Assembly (NCBI GenBank): GCA_900551865.1
Contig: URXV01000001.1
Span: 124,001-188,000 of the forward strand
Source: an uncultured Rickettsiales bacterium
Lineage (GTDB): Bacteria; Pseudomonadota; Alphaproteobacteria; RF32; CAG-239
Reading direction: 5' to 3'
DNA length: 64,000 nucleotides
Translations under genes and position numbers: made by a program
Shown here: positions 49,800-59,665 of the stretch, one piece after another
Numbering within the stretch: the first letter of the stretch is position 1
Layout: each line of letters begins with the position of its first letter
The notes under the pieces: generated by a model
Databases searched by the model: none
What the model was told of the DNA's origin: nothing
What the model saw: only the letters and a program-made list of their open reading frames with translations

Positions 49800-51353
49800 A
49801 TGGAACAAGTTATGAATTATCTTCCATGGATTGGCGTTGCCATCGTGGTTGTAGTGTTGGTTCTTTTAGTGAGATGGATTTTGTCTCTGAGAAGAGTTGT
49901 CAAACCTTCGGAAGTTCATGTCGTCCGGCGCAGCAAGGTAACGGAAATCTACGGCAGCATCAAGCCGATAGATTCTGGTGCTGGAAGCAATGCCGGCGGA
50001 GGAATTTCCCGGGCAGACGAGACGGCCGGAAATGTCTATTATCAAATTCCGTCATGGGTCCCGGTTTGGGGTGTGGAGGTACAGATTTTGCCGCTGCATA
50101 ACTTTTCGGTAGATTTGGACGGGTATGAAGCGTACGATAAGGATAAGCTGCCGTTTGTGGTAGATGTTACGGCGTTTTTCCGTATTGCCGATTATCGTCA
50201 GGCGGCTTCGCGTATTTCAGACAATGATACCTTGCAGGAACATCTGACAAGTATTGTACAGAGTGCCGTGCGTTCTATTTTGGCGAATGATACGCTGGAA
50301 AAGATTATGACCCAACGTTCCGTTTACGGGGAGGAATTTACCAAAGAAGTAAATGACAACCTTAAGGAGTGGGGTATCGTACCGGTCAAGAGCATTGAGC
50401 TGATGGATGTGCGTGACAAAATGGGAGAGAAGGTTATTTCCAATATTATGGAAAAGAAAAAATCTTTTATCGACATGGAATCGCGCAAGGAAGTGGCTAA
50501 AAACAGACAAGAGGCGGAAGAAGCCGAAATCTTATCCGAACAGGAAATTGCCCTGAAGAAGGAAGAGAAAGAGGAAAAGGTTGGCAAACGCAGGGCTGAA
50601 CGCGAACAAGCGGTCGGCATCGCGGACGAAAAATCCAAGCAGGAAGTGAAAGATCAGGAAAAGCTGACCAAAGAAAAAGAAATGCTTGTTGTTGAAGTCG
50701 GGACTACCCGTCAGGCGGAAATTGATAAGAAGAAAGTTGTCATTGACGCTGAAGCCGGTAAGGAAAAACAGCGGATTGAAGCTGAAGCCGATGTGTTGGT
50801 TGCTGCACAAAACAAGCTTGTTGCCGAGCATGATGCCGGTGCTGCCTTTATCCAAAAAACGAAAGATGCCGAGGCCGATTTGGTCAAAGCTAAAAACGAG
50901 GCTTTGGGTATTGAGGCCAAAGGTGCTGCAGAAGCCTTGGCAAAGGAAAAACTCGGACAGGCCGAAGTTGCGCCGCAGATTACGCTGGCTCACGAGATTG
51001 GAAACAATCAAGGGTATCAGACTTATCTTATTGAAATTAAGAAAGTCGATGCTTTACAGGCCGTCGGAATCGAACAGGCAAAGAATCTCGGAAACGCCGA
51101 TATCAAGATTATTGCCAATGCGGGAAGCAATGTGCAAGAGGGCGTAAGTTCCGTTATGCAGCTGTTTTCCGCCAAAGGAGGACAAGCAATGAACTCTATG
51201 CTTGAAGCCTTTGCCGGAACCGAACTTGGACAGCAGCTTCTTGGCAAAATCTGCAATGCCGGAAACGATGCAGCAGATAAGCCGATTACCGGTGCATCTT
51301 CCAATGCCGGTGTTCAAAAGCCCGAAGCTGACAACAAAGGAAAAAAGAAGTAG
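49800..51353 (+). CDS. Flotillin-like SPFH-domain membrane protein
   Basis: The 517-residue protein has an N-terminal membrane helix (about residues 8-28), an SPFH/PHB domain (about 35-210; LPFVVDVTAFFRIADYRQAA) and a long Glu/Ala/Lys-rich coiled coil (about 210-390), then a C-terminal part with AKGGQAMNSMLEAFAGTELG. Flotillins organise membrane microdomains. The ATG at 49800 has a weak binding site and a second ATG is four codons later. A terminator follows the stop. Confidence 0.88.
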   Translation: MEQVMNYLPWIGVAIVVVVLVLLVRWILSLRRVVKPSEVHVVRRSKVTEIYGSIKPIDSGAGSNAGGGISRADETAGNVYYQIPSWVPVWGVEVQILPLHNFSVDLDGYEAYDKDKLPFVVDVTAFFRIADYRQAASRISDNDTLQEHLTSIVQSAVRSILANDTLEKIMTQRSVYGEEFTKEVNDNLKEWGIVPVKSIELMDVRDKMGEKVISNIMEKKKSFIDMESRKEVAKNRQEAEEAEILSEQEIALKKEEKEEKVGKRRAEREQAVGIADEKSKQEVKDQEKLTKEKEMLVVEVGTTRQAEIDKKKVVIDAEAGKEKQRIEAEADVLVAAQNKLVAEHDAGAAFIQKTKDAEADLVKAKNEALGIEAKGAAEALAKEKLGQAEVAPQITLAHEIGNNQGYQTYLIEIKKVDALQAVGIEQAKNLGNADIKIIANAGSNVQEGVSSVMQLFSAKGGQAMNSMLEAFAGTELGQQLLGKICNAGNDAADKPITGASSNAGVQKPEADNKGKKK

Positions 51354-51370
51354 TAACTTGGTTAAAAAAG

Positions 51371-51400
51371 AAAGGAGCTGCCTTGTGCAGCTCCTTTTTT
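51371..51400. terminator. Bidirectional intrinsic terminator
   Basis: A stem AAAGGAGCTGC/GCAGCTCCTTT with a five-base loop and a T run lies between two convergent genes. Confidence 0.92.
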
Positions 51401-51408
51401 GTATATAG

Positions 51409-52443
51409 TTAAAAAGCGGGGTTTCCGTTGTCGTCAAAATAAGCCATTAATCCGTGACGGCAGAGCTTTTTGTATATGGGGCGTCTGAGCCGTAATTCAT
51501 TAATCAGAATCTGCGGGCTGCAATCCGGGCAAATGTCGAAAATTTTTTCATTGCCGTTGCGCCGAGTTTTGACGACGGCGCTTGGCAAACGGGATTTACC
51601 GATGCAGGAGGACAGATAAACAAAACATTCGTCATTATCTTCAAGATATTGTATGGCCAGCTTGCGGGCATACAGATTGAGGGTCAGGTCCGCTTTGCTG
51701 GGGTCTTTGGTCCATGGCGAACCGCCGCCTATCGGGCAGGCTACCGAATAAAAATCACAGGCAAGTTTGCGTCCGGTTATGCCGCAGTCGGCAACGGACG
51801 AATGGCAAATGTAGGTGCCGGTTCCGTTGACAATAAGGTTTTCAGGCACTTGTTCCAACGTTTCGGCAATAAAATTGAACAGATTTTCGGGTTTGCGCAT
51901 CGGGATGGCGGCAACGGCGGTAAGGATTTTTCCCTCGGTATTAAGAGTTATCTGCGTTTTGATGTCCAGTCCGAGGTTGTCGGAAACCCGGGCTTTTTCA
52001 TACAGGGCGCAGTTCAGCTTGCGGGCAAGATAAAGCTCGCGGTTAATCAGCCCGTCCCCTTTTTGGGCATAACCGACGAAAACGCCCTGGTCGCCCCAGC
52101 CATCGGCTTCCACGGCCCTGCCTATCTCGCAGGATTGGGCGCTGATAAGGTTGGTGATTTCAATCCGGTTGATATCAATTGCGTTTTGCTGCCATATCTG
52201 GCTGTATTCTTCATCATAGCCGATGTCGCGCAAAGCCTGCCTGACGTAGTCCGGCAGGTTGTGCAAATCAATATTGCCCGAGATTTCGCCGCCCAGGATT
52301 ATATGATTGTTTTTTACCATAATTTCTACGGCGTAACGTACGCCGGAATCCTGTTTTATACATTCGTCAAGCAAGGCGCTTGAAATATAGTCGGCAATTT
52401 TATCCGGGTGTCCGAGAGACACATATTCGGCGGTTTTGTTCAT
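51409..52443 (-). CDS. Divergent S-adenosylmethionine synthetase homologue
   Basis: The 344-residue protein keeps the MetK plan: GHPDKIADYISSALLDE at residues 11-27 (H12), LGGEIS, DGWGDQGVFVGYA (the GDQG element), ITGRKLACDFYS and GGGSPWTKDPSKAD, the last carrying the P-loop lysine and aspartate. It is shorter than the usual 380-400 residues and differs in positions that are near-invariant elsewhere (SLGHPDK for SEGHPDK; SPWTKDP for AFSGKDP). It could be the cell's SAM synthetase or a specialised paralogue. The start at 52443 follows AGGAG. Confidence 0.8.
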   Translation of the reverse strand: MNKTAEYVSLGHPDKIADYISSALLDECIKQDSGVRYAVEIMVKNNHIILGGEISGNIDLHNLPDYVRQALRDIGYDEEYSQIWQQNAIDINRIEITNLISAQSCEIGRAVEADGWGDQGVFVGYAQKGDGLINRELYLARKLNCALYEKARVSDNLGLDIKTQITLNTEGKILTAVAAIPMRKPENLFNFIAETLEQVPENLIVNGTGTYICHSSVADCGITGRKLACDFYSVACPIGGGSPWTKDPSKADLTLNLYARKLAIQYLEDNDECFVYLSSCIGKSRLPSAVVKTRRNGNEKIFDICPDCSPQILINELRLRRPIYKKLCRHGLMAYFDDNGNPAF

Positions 52444-52626
52444 ATCAGTTCTCCTTTTTAGTCCTATCAGGTGTCGGACAAGTCGGTTAAATCCACACAA
52501 AACAACAAAGTTGTTGTTTTCGTTTATGATTAAACTCTCCGGCGCCGCCTTTGTCAATCGCTGGAAACGGTTGTCAACCGTTTTTGCCGGGGCGATTGCG
52601 GGGATTGGTGTCATTTAAGCCGTGTT

Positions 52627-53337
52627 TTAACCGTTTTTGCGCGGCAGTTTTTCTTTTTCTTCTTCAGGAACGACGATACCGCAGGAAACGACGTATTTAA
52701 GCGCGTCTTCAACGCTCATTTTCAATTTAATGACATCTTCGGACGGAACGATTATGAGAAAACCGGAAGTCGGGTTCGGCGTGGTGGGGACGAATATGCT
52801 CAGCATTTTCCGGCTGTGCAGCTTATGTGCCAGCTCACCGGTCGTTTCGCCGGCCAGAAAGCCGATAATCCAGATGCCTTTGCGCGGGTATTCCAGAAGG
52901 ACGGCTTCCTTAAAGGATTTTGATTTTTGCGAAAATACCGTTTCAAACAGTTGTTTCAACAGCGAATAAATGCTGGAAATAAGCGGCATTTTAGAAACAA
53001 TGAAGTCGCCGAGACGGACGAAAAACCTGCCGATAAAACCGGTGGTGAACATGCCGATAAGAATGAGCACAACAATCAGCATTACAACGCCGATGCCGGG
53101 AATATAAGGGACAAACTCGTGGGCGGCAACCTGCGGCGGAATCAGCGAGCGCGTCCATTTGTCCATCCAGACGAACAATTCGTAAGCCATGTAAAAGGTG
53201 ATTGTTACGGGCATGGTTACCAGAATGCCCGTAAACAGGTAGGTTTTCAGTTTGGAAATGACATAGCCGAAAAAGCCGGGTTTCTTCTGCCGGTTTTTAA
53301 CGGTTTGGCGCAGTTTTCTGATTTGGGCTTTTTTCAT
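52627..53337 (-). CDS. DUF502 family membrane protein
   Basis: The 236-residue protein has a basic N-terminus and two membrane helices (about residues 30-55 and 75-105). They are followed by the family core MPLISSIYSLLKQLFETV and FVPTTPNPTSGFLIIVPSED. DUF502 proteins are common in Alphaproteobacteria; no function is established. It starts seven bases after recJ, so it is probably in the same operon. Confidence 0.9.
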   Translation of the reverse strand: MKKAQIRKLRQTVKNRQKKPGFFGYVISKLKTYLFTGILVTMPVTITFYMAYELFVWMDKWTRSLIPPQVAAHEFVPYIPGIGVVMLIVVLILIGMFTTGFIGRFFVRLGDFIVSKMPLISSIYSLLKQLFETVFSQKSKSFKEAVLLEYPRKGIWIIGFLAGETTGELAHKLHSRKMLSIFVPTTPNPTSGFLIIVPSEDVIKLKMSVEDALKYVVSCGIVVPEEEKEKLPRKNG

Positions 53338-53344
53338 TTTGACC

Positions 53345-55114
53345 TCATTTTGACTTTTTAATATCCGTCAGGATAAACTGGAGCGAAACAGAGTTGTTCC
53401 AGCGGTTAAAACGCAGATTGCCGACGACGTCATAGCAGTCATGGCGGCGGCTTAATATTTCTTTGCCGATTTCGCTGTCGGCAATACGGAAAGCGATGGC
53501 GGGGAGTTTTTCTCCGGATATGGTAACCAATTCGCATTTAACATGTCCGGCGCCGATGATGCAGGGGCGTTGAAAATATACGCCGCGCAGCAGGAGAAGA
53601 GGTTCGGGGTTGCCGGTACCGAAAGGCTTCAGCCGTTCCAGCTCGCTGCATAATCCGGCATTGGCGGCAGGGAGGCTGAGGCTCAGGTCGATGTTAATGA
53701 CGGGGTGCGGCCGGGTATTGTTCAGGCTGCGGGCAATATATTCGCCGGCAAATGTGCGAAAGGCGGGAATTTGCGCTTCGATCAGGGAGAAGCCGGCAGC
53801 CATCGTGTGCCCGCCGCCTTTGGTCAGGACGCCTTTTTCTTTGGCGGCGATAATCAGCGCTCCCAAATCTACGCCGGGAATTGACCGGGCGGAGCCTTTG
53901 ACTTCGTCGTCTTCAATGCTCATGACAAAAGCGGGCAGATTGTAACGTTCCTTTAGCTTGCCGGCAACGATGCCGATGACGCCCTGGTGCCAGCCTTTGT
54001 TGTAAACAAAAGCCATAGGCCAGCTTTGCGGCGTACCTTCCAGCATTTCTATGGACTGCTCTAAAACAAAGCCCTCGATATCTTTACGTTCCTGATTAAA
54101 ACCGTTGAGTTCGTCGGCCAATTGTTTGGCTTCCATCGGGTTGACGGAGCAGAGAAGCCGGCTGCCGATGCTTGCTTTGCCGACACGCCCGCCGGCATTG
54201 ATACGGGGACCGAGCACAAATCCCAGATGGTAGGCGTCCGGCTTTTCGCTGATGTTGGCAGCGTCGGCAAGTGTTCTTAGTCCGAGGTTTTGGCGCGAGG
54301 ACATAATTTTGAGCCCCTGCGTTACAAACGAGCGGTTTATGCCCAACAGCGTAACGACGTCGCAAACGGTGCCGAGCGCGACCAAATCCAGCCATTGCAT
54401 CAGGTTAGGTTCGGGCAGGGCGGCGGTGTAAAATCCTTTTTGGCGCAAAATCCGGTTTATGGCCACCACGGTCATAAAGACGACGCCGACGGCTGCCATA
54501 TAGGCCAAATCGGGGTGATTATTGTTTTCATCCAGGCGTTTGGGATTGACAACGGCGTAGACCTTGGGTAAGCGGGTTTCGGCTTCGTGGTGATCCAGAA
54601 CGATAATTTCGAATTTTTCGGCGGCGGCGTCAAGCACTTCAAAAGCAGAAGTGCCGCAGTCAACGGTTATGACAAGGCCGGCGCCAAAATCTGCAAACTC
54701 CTGAAAAGCCAGCGTACTCGGGCCGTAGCCTTCTTCCCTTTCGGGGATATGGACGGCAGTTTCAATTCCCAGGTAGGTCAAAAACAGGCGCAGGACGGAT
54801 GTGGAAGTTGCCCCGTCAACATCGTAGTCTCCGATTATGCCGATTTTTTGATGATTGATTATTGCTTCGGCAATTCGGGCGGCGGCTTTATCCATATCTT
54901 TTAAAACGCTGGGGTCAGGCATGGAAGTCGATAATTTCGGATTGAGAAAAAGCGGCGCGTTATCTTCCGTAATTCCGCGCAGAATAAGGAGTTTCGCCAT
55001 TGATGACGAAATTTCCAATCGCCGGCACATTTGCTCGGTGCGACGTTCATCGGTTTGGGCGACGTTCCAGACGTTTCCGCCGAGAGAAAGGTCGCAATCT
55101 TCTGTTTCGTTCAT
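53345..55114 (-). CDS. recJ: Single-stranded-DNA exonuclease RecJ
   Basis: RecJ degrades single-stranded DNA 5'-to-3' in recombination and repair. The 589-residue protein has the DHH phosphoesterase motifs GIIGDYDVDGATST, VDCGTSA and VLDHHEAE, the DHHA1-associated KGGGHTMAAGF and a C-terminal OB-fold. I chose the ATG at 55114 after AAAGGAC over an upstream TTG or ATG that reads into the spacer. Confidence 0.96.
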   Translation of the reverse strand: MNETEDCDLSLGGNVWNVAQTDERRTEQMCRRLEISSSMAKLLILRGITEDNAPLFLNPKLSTSMPDPSVLKDMDKAAARIAEAIINHQKIGIIGDYDVDGATSTSVLRLFLTYLGIETAVHIPEREEGYGPSTLAFQEFADFGAGLVITVDCGTSAFEVLDAAAEKFEIIVLDHHEAETRLPKVYAVVNPKRLDENNNHPDLAYMAAVGVVFMTVVAINRILRQKGFYTAALPEPNLMQWLDLVALGTVCDVVTLLGINRSFVTQGLKIMSSRQNLGLRTLADAANISEKPDAYHLGFVLGPRINAGGRVGKASIGSRLLCSVNPMEAKQLADELNGFNQERKDIEGFVLEQSIEMLEGTPQSWPMAFVYNKGWHQGVIGIVAGKLKERYNLPAFVMSIEDDEVKGSARSIPGVDLGALIIAAKEKGVLTKGGGHTMAAGFSLIEAQIPAFRTFAGEYIARSLNNTRPHPVINIDLSLSLPAANAGLCSELERLKPFGTGNPEPLLLLRGVYFQRPCIIGAGHVKCELVTISGEKLPAIAFRIADSEIGKEILSRRHDCYDVVGNLRFNRWNNSVSLQFILTDIKKSK

Positions 55115-55202
55115 CTTCTGTCCTTTGCTTAATGGCGGAATTGTAGGAGAAACGGATTGTTTTGACAAGCAAATTTTCGGATATGAGGATAATTCTTGAG
55201 CT

Positions 55203-56957
55203 TTAGGGGGAACGGAAGTTCAAACCGGGAACGGAAGCAGAGTGTCGGGGCTGCACGGATACCGGAAAACGGGGAGATGCTGCGGTGGAAGGTGCCGAGG
55301 GCGCCGATAAAGCTGGTGTTGGGGATTGAGACGATGCGGCGGGGGCACCAGACAGTTCTTTTTGCAGCCAGAGGCGGGAGCGTTTCCCGCCGTCTTGGCT
55401 GACGGTCAGGATAATAGTCCGGGGAGATGTGTAGACGGCGGCGGCGTCCGGCCAGGGGGCGGCTTTATCTTGAAGGTAAGAGATTAATCCGGGGGTAAGG
55501 GATATTTGTTCCGGGTCAACATAGCTCCAGTATACGTCAAAATCTGCGGCTACAAAATTATGCGGATAATAAAAAAGGTAGGCTTTGGACGGCAGATGCC
55601 ATGGTATATAGGGAGCGGTTACGGTATAGCCGTCTGCGGCTGTAATATTGCCGCCGGGAATAAGAAAACGGCTACGGAAATCCAGCGTTCCGCCTTGTAC
55701 AAATGCGTATTTGCGATAAGGGGAAAAGCCGGAGGTATCTTCCAGCCGGGTCAGAACGCGTTCGGCAAAGGACATTTCGGCTTTAAATCCCTGCGACCAC
55801 ATTTTGGCGGCGGCTGCGGCGGTGTTAACGTTTCCGGCAATCAAGGCAGACAGGGCAAAAGCGGTTATGTTGCGAATAAGTCTGTCGTCCGATGCCAACA
55901 AGACTGCAGATGAGAAAGCATATATGAAAGGGAGGCCGAAAAAGTCAATGCGCGGCTGGTATAGCACCTGGTTAATGTCCCGGGCAACAAGCAATGTGGA
56001 AACGGTGGCGAAAAGCAGTCCGGCGACAGAGAGAAAAAACAGGGCGATGTTTGCCGGGCGTTTGGGAAGTTGGAGCCAGAGGCGGAAGATGGCAAGGAGA
56101 AACAGGCAGAGGCCGATGTATTTGTGGGGGGCGGTGATAAAACCGCCGGTTTTGAAGAACTGTCCGACGGCAGCCTGCAGGCAGAGCAGCAGTTTGTCCG
56201 GAAGCTCGGCGAAACCGATACCCGCGGTGTTGTACGTATCATATTGCAAATGGTATTTTTTCAGCAAATACTGAGCAAAGAGAAAAATGGCGATACCGGA
56301 AAGCAAGGCAATGCAGTGCGGAATAAAGTGACGGAAAAGAGTCGGAACAGAAAGCCTTTGCAGACAGAGGGATTGCAAAACCAGAGTGAAAAAGACAACG
56401 CCCATCAGGTTGATGACGGGAGGATAGCCGCCAAGAGCCAGAGCGAACAACAGAACAGCGGCAAGAAAAGAGAGTTTTGGATGATGTGTCCGGGGCAGAT
56501 TTTCAAGATTGTAAAATGCGGCGGCGATGACGAGAACCCAGGACAGCGAACTTAAGGTGATAAAGGCGAAATACAGCCAGGATATGACGTACGGAGAAGA
56601 TGCCAAACACAACCCCGGCAGAAGATATATGCACTTTTGGGGCGGCAGGTTCCAAAGCCGGAACAACAGCACTGCCGCGCCGGAATAGAAAGCAAAGGCT
56701 GCAGCTATGCTGAAGACAGGAAGAATTCTCCCTTCAAAGAGAAAGTTTTGAAGAATGAATTGTGAAAACCTTCCTTCAAATACGCCGCTAAACAAAGGCG
56801 TACCTTCGCGTATCCATTCCCAGTCGTGATTGCCCCAGAGAAAATTGAACAGAAAAGGCAAAAATACCAGTAACGTCGCAGTCCAGAGCTTTAGCCAGAT
56901 GTGTCCGTAAATGCCGGATGGCAAAAAAAGGTATGATTTCTGCGCGGCGTTCTCCAT
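55203..56957 (-). CDS. GtrII-like membrane glycosyltransferase, paralogue 1
   Basis: The 584-residue protein has about ten membrane helices and shares with two neighbours the words FNFLWGNHDWEW, SGVFEGRFSQFIL and ALGGYPPVINL. The layout and the WGNHD/EGR region resemble the GtrII family, which transfers glucose from a bactoprenol carrier to O-antigen. A C-terminal periplasmic domain of about 200 residues ends in an A/S/P-rich tail. It starts three bases after gtrB, so the two are coupled. Confidence 0.75.
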   Translation of the reverse strand: MENAAQKSYLFLPSGIYGHIWLKLWTATLLVFLPFLFNFLWGNHDWEWIREGTPLFSGVFEGRFSQFILQNFLFEGRILPVFSIAAAFAFYSGAAVLLFRLWNLPPQKCIYLLPGLCLASSPYVISWLYFAFITLSSLSWVLVIAAAFYNLENLPRTHHPKLSFLAAVLLFALALGGYPPVINLMGVVFFTLVLQSLCLQRLSVPTLFRHFIPHCIALLSGIAIFLFAQYLLKKYHLQYDTYNTAGIGFAELPDKLLLCLQAAVGQFFKTGGFITAPHKYIGLCLFLLAIFRLWLQLPKRPANIALFFLSVAGLLFATVSTLLVARDINQVLYQPRIDFFGLPFIYAFSSAVLLASDDRLIRNITAFALSALIAGNVNTAAAAAKMWSQGFKAEMSFAERVLTRLEDTSGFSPYRKYAFVQGGTLDFRSRFLIPGGNITAADGYTVTAPYIPWHLPSKAYLFYYPHNFVAADFDVYWSYVDPEQISLTPGLISYLQDKAAPWPDAAAVYTSPRTIILTVSQDGGKRSRLWLQKELSGAPAASSQSPTPALSAPSAPSTAASPRFPVSVQPRHSASVPGLNFRSP

Positions 56958-56960
56958 GGT

Positions 56961-57905
56961 TTAATCCAAGGTCTGGTCGATTATATAAGTCGGGCGGTTT
57001 TTAACCTCAACGAAAATGCTGGCAATGTATTCGCCGATGATGCCCATAAACAGGATGGTAATGCCGCTGAAAAAGGTTATGACAGACATCAGCGAAGCCC
57101 AGCCGACGATTGTCGAGCCTAAAAAATAAGCGTAGACCGTCCAAAGCATGAGAATAAAACTCAAGACGGAAATGACGATGCCGGAAAATGTTATCAAATG
57201 CAACGGCATGGCGGAAAAGCTGGAGACGCCTTTCAGCGCGAACAAAAGCATTTTTTTTAAAGGGTATTTTGTCGTTCCGGCCTGACGTTTTTTGCGGTCG
57301 TAGTAGACGCAGCAGGATTTGAAACCGACTAACGGCACAATAGCGCGGAGAAAAAGATTCTTTTCTTTAAATTCAGCCATGGCTGCGACGGCACGGCGGC
57401 TTAACAGCCGAAAATCCGCGTGGTTGGCGACAAGTTCGACGCCGAGGAGTTTCATCAGTTTATAAAACCACAGGGCGGTGCTGCGTTTGAAAAAACTGTC
57501 GGTGTCGCGGCGGTTTCTGACGCCGTAAACTATTTCACAACCTTTGCCGTAGCATTGTATCATCTGCTTTATGGCGGAAACGTCGTCCTGCAGGTCGGCG
57601 TCTATGGTTATGTAAATGTCGGCATCGGTATTATACAATCCCGCGAGCAACGCTTCCTGGTGTCCAAAATTGCGGGAGAGGGAAATGCCTTTAACAAGCG
57701 GTGATTTTTTGTGTGCGTTTTCGATAATTTTCCATGTCGAATCTTTTGAGCCGTCGTTAACGAAGACCAAACGGCTGTTCTCACCGATTAATCCGGATTT
57801 AATCAAATTATTCAGGGCGCTAGACAAAGTCTTTATGCTTTGCGGCAAGGCTTCTTCTTCGTTATAACAGGGAACGATAACGGCTAATTCGGGGATTTTT
57901 TTCAT
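56961..57905 (-). CDS. Bactoprenol glucosyltransferase-like GT2 enzyme (GtrB type)
   Basis: The 314-residue protein has a GT2 domain with VIVPCYNEEEALP at the start, FVNDGSKDST and ITIDADLQDD (D102/D104), then RNFGHQEAL and RLLSRRAV. Two C-terminal membrane helices (about 235-260 and 270-295) are typical of GtrB/DPM1-like enzymes, which put a sugar on undecaprenyl phosphate. A dedicated flippase (gtrA) is not seen. It precedes one GtrII-like gene and follows two others. Confidence 0.85.
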   Translation of the reverse strand: MKKIPELAVIVPCYNEEEALPQSIKTLSSALNNLIKSGLIGENSRLVFVNDGSKDSTWKIIENAHKKSPLVKGISLSRNFGHQEALLAGLYNTDADIYITIDADLQDDVSAIKQMIQCYGKGCEIVYGVRNRRDTDSFFKRSTALWFYKLMKLLGVELVANHADFRLLSRRAVAAMAEFKEKNLFLRAIVPLVGFKSCCVYYDRKKRQAGTTKYPLKKMLLFALKGVSSFSAMPLHLITFSGIVISVLSFILMLWTVYAYFLGSTIVGWASLMSVITFFSGITILFMGIIGEYIASIFVEVKNRPTYIIDQTLD

Positions 57906-57950
57906 TTTATGCCACCTGACGATGATAATTGAACCGGGATATACCGTTGT

Positions 57951-58001
57951 TATAACATAAAAGCGTAATTTTTTTATTAACAGCGAGAATATTATGTTAT
58001 A
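57951..58001. promoter_or_regulatory. Perfect 10-bp inverted repeat upstream of the gtrB-like gene
   Basis: TATAACATAA (57951-57960) and TTATGTTATA (57992-58001) are separated by 31 AT-rich bases in the 197-base gap before the gtrB-like gene. The arrangement could be a pair of regulator sites around its promoter. Two direct repeats of TCGGxATGAGCGGCAA lie just beyond (about 58045-58085). Confidence 0.45.
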
Positions 58002-58102
58002 GGAATGAATGTCGTTGCGGAACGAATGCCATTACCGAAACGGGCGTTATTGTCGGAATGAGCGGCAATATCGGGATGAGCGGCAAAATTGATTGATGTC
58101 GG

Positions 58103-59665
58103 TTACGGTTTGGGCAGCATTTGCAGGCGGCGGCGAAAGTCTTCCAGACCGGCCTGGTTATAAACAACGATAATGATATCGGGATTTACATAAACGGAAT
58201 TCGGATGCGGCCAGGGACGAGCCTGATTCATAAAAAAGTCATAGACGTCCGGCGTTATGTCGTCGGGGAGGAGAGGTAGAGTGCGGTCGATGTAATCAAA
58301 AGGGCTGTAAAATTCCAACAGGTTTGCTCCTTGCCACATGGCAAGATAGGGCAGGGAAAGCAGAAAAACGTCATCTTTGTCGTAGTTTCCGTGGTAGTAA
58401 TTCGGGCGCAGGGAAATATCTCCGGCCTGATAGAAGCGGTATTGTCCGGCAGGAGAGAAATCCGGGTGACTTTCAATCCGTTCGGAAATGTTGTCAAGAA
58501 TTTGCATTTCGGCGTCAAAACCCTGTTTCCAAACTTTCAAAGCCGTGTAGTCATTTAAAATGTTAAGCGGGAGAAGTACGACGGCAAAAGCAGCGGCAAG
58601 GCTGGATGACAATTTGGCTGGAATTGTCAGCAGAAGCCCGAGAAAAAAGGCATAAAGAAAAGCGAAACCATAGAAATCTATGCGGGAGACGAATTCCGTA
58701 TGGGGAACAACAAGAAACGTTGTCAGCGCCGTGGCCCAGACCGTGCCGTAAATCAAAACTGCAGCAACGGTTCGCCGCCGCCAGTCGGGAGCATAAAGCA
58801 GGATTCCGGCAACGGCACAAAAGGACATCAGCGCCAAAATAATTTTATATCCCCGCTCCATAAACGGCACGGTTATCCAAAACTGGCTGAATGCTATTTT
58901 TATAACGGCGAAAAATTTCAACGGGAGGCTGGAAAGCGGTTCGGTTTCAAGATTATATACGTTGCCGGGGGCGATGATTTTTAAGGTGAGCTTAAACAGT
59001 ACGGCGGCGATGAGAATGTTAAACAGCGTGTACTTATAAACAGCGAAGAGGTCTTTTAATGTTTTTTGTTCAAATACGTATGCTATGACCAACCTGCCGC
59101 CGAGACAGACGAAAAACATATTGATAACGGGAGGATATCCGCCGAGCGCCAGATAAAAACAAGCGACGGAACCAAGACACAGGAGTATTTTGCGCCGGAC
59201 AGCACAGACCCAACCGGAGAGGTAAAGCCCGAGAGCCGCCAGAAAAGCCCAAAGCATACAGCTGATAGTGATAAACGTGAAGTACATCCATGACAGCGTG
59301 TAGGGCTGGGTGGCAAAAAAACTGATGAACACAATGTATCCGGCCAGGGATTTTTTTATATTCCAGTATTTTGCCAGCAGCCACAGCGCTGCGGTTAAAA
59401 AGGCAAAACCTAACAGGTTGTTGAGGAGGGGGAGAATTTGTCCGCCGGTTAGCAGCCGGTAGGGGATAAACTGCGTGAATCGGCCTTCAAACAATCCTGA
59501 AGAGAACAGCAATTCTTCTTTGATGAATTTGACGTCGTGGTTTCCCCACATAAAGTTTAAGGTATGGAACAGAAAAGCAAAATTGATGATAAGGAAACTT
59601 ATCAGCATTGCTTTGCCGTCCAATGTGTCGGGGTAAAGGCGGAATTTCTGCAATAGTTTTTTCAT
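58103..59665 (-). CDS. GtrII-like membrane glycosyltransferase, paralogue 2
   Basis: The 520-residue multi-spanning protein shares LNFMWGNHDVKF, SSGLFEGRFTQFIP, GGQILPLLNNLLGF and LALGGYPPVINM with its two paralogues. It is the shortest of the three, ending soon after the VYVNPDIIIVVYNQAG strand. It overlaps paralogue 3 by four bases. Differences in the C-terminal periplasmic half would be expected to change acceptor specificity; this is inference. Confidence 0.75.
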   Translation of the reverse strand: MKKLLQKFRLYPDTLDGKAMLISFLIINFAFLFHTLNFMWGNHDVKFIKEELLFSSGLFEGRFTQFIPYRLLTGGQILPLLNNLLGFAFLTAALWLLAKYWNIKKSLAGYIVFISFFATQPYTLSWMYFTFITISCMLWAFLAALGLYLSGWVCAVRRKILLCLGSVACFYLALGGYPPVINMFFVCLGGRLVIAYVFEQKTLKDLFAVYKYTLFNILIAAVLFKLTLKIIAPGNVYNLETEPLSSLPLKFFAVIKIAFSQFWITVPFMERGYKIILALMSFCAVAGILLYAPDWRRRTVAAVLIYGTVWATALTTFLVVPHTEFVSRIDFYGFAFLYAFFLGLLLTIPAKLSSSLAAAFAVVLLPLNILNDYTALKVWKQGFDAEMQILDNISERIESHPDFSPAGQYRFYQAGDISLRPNYYHGNYDKDDVFLLSLPYLAMWQGANLLEFYSPFDYIDRTLPLLPDDITPDVYDFFMNQARPWPHPNSVYVNPDIIIVVYNQAGLEDFRRRLQMLPKP

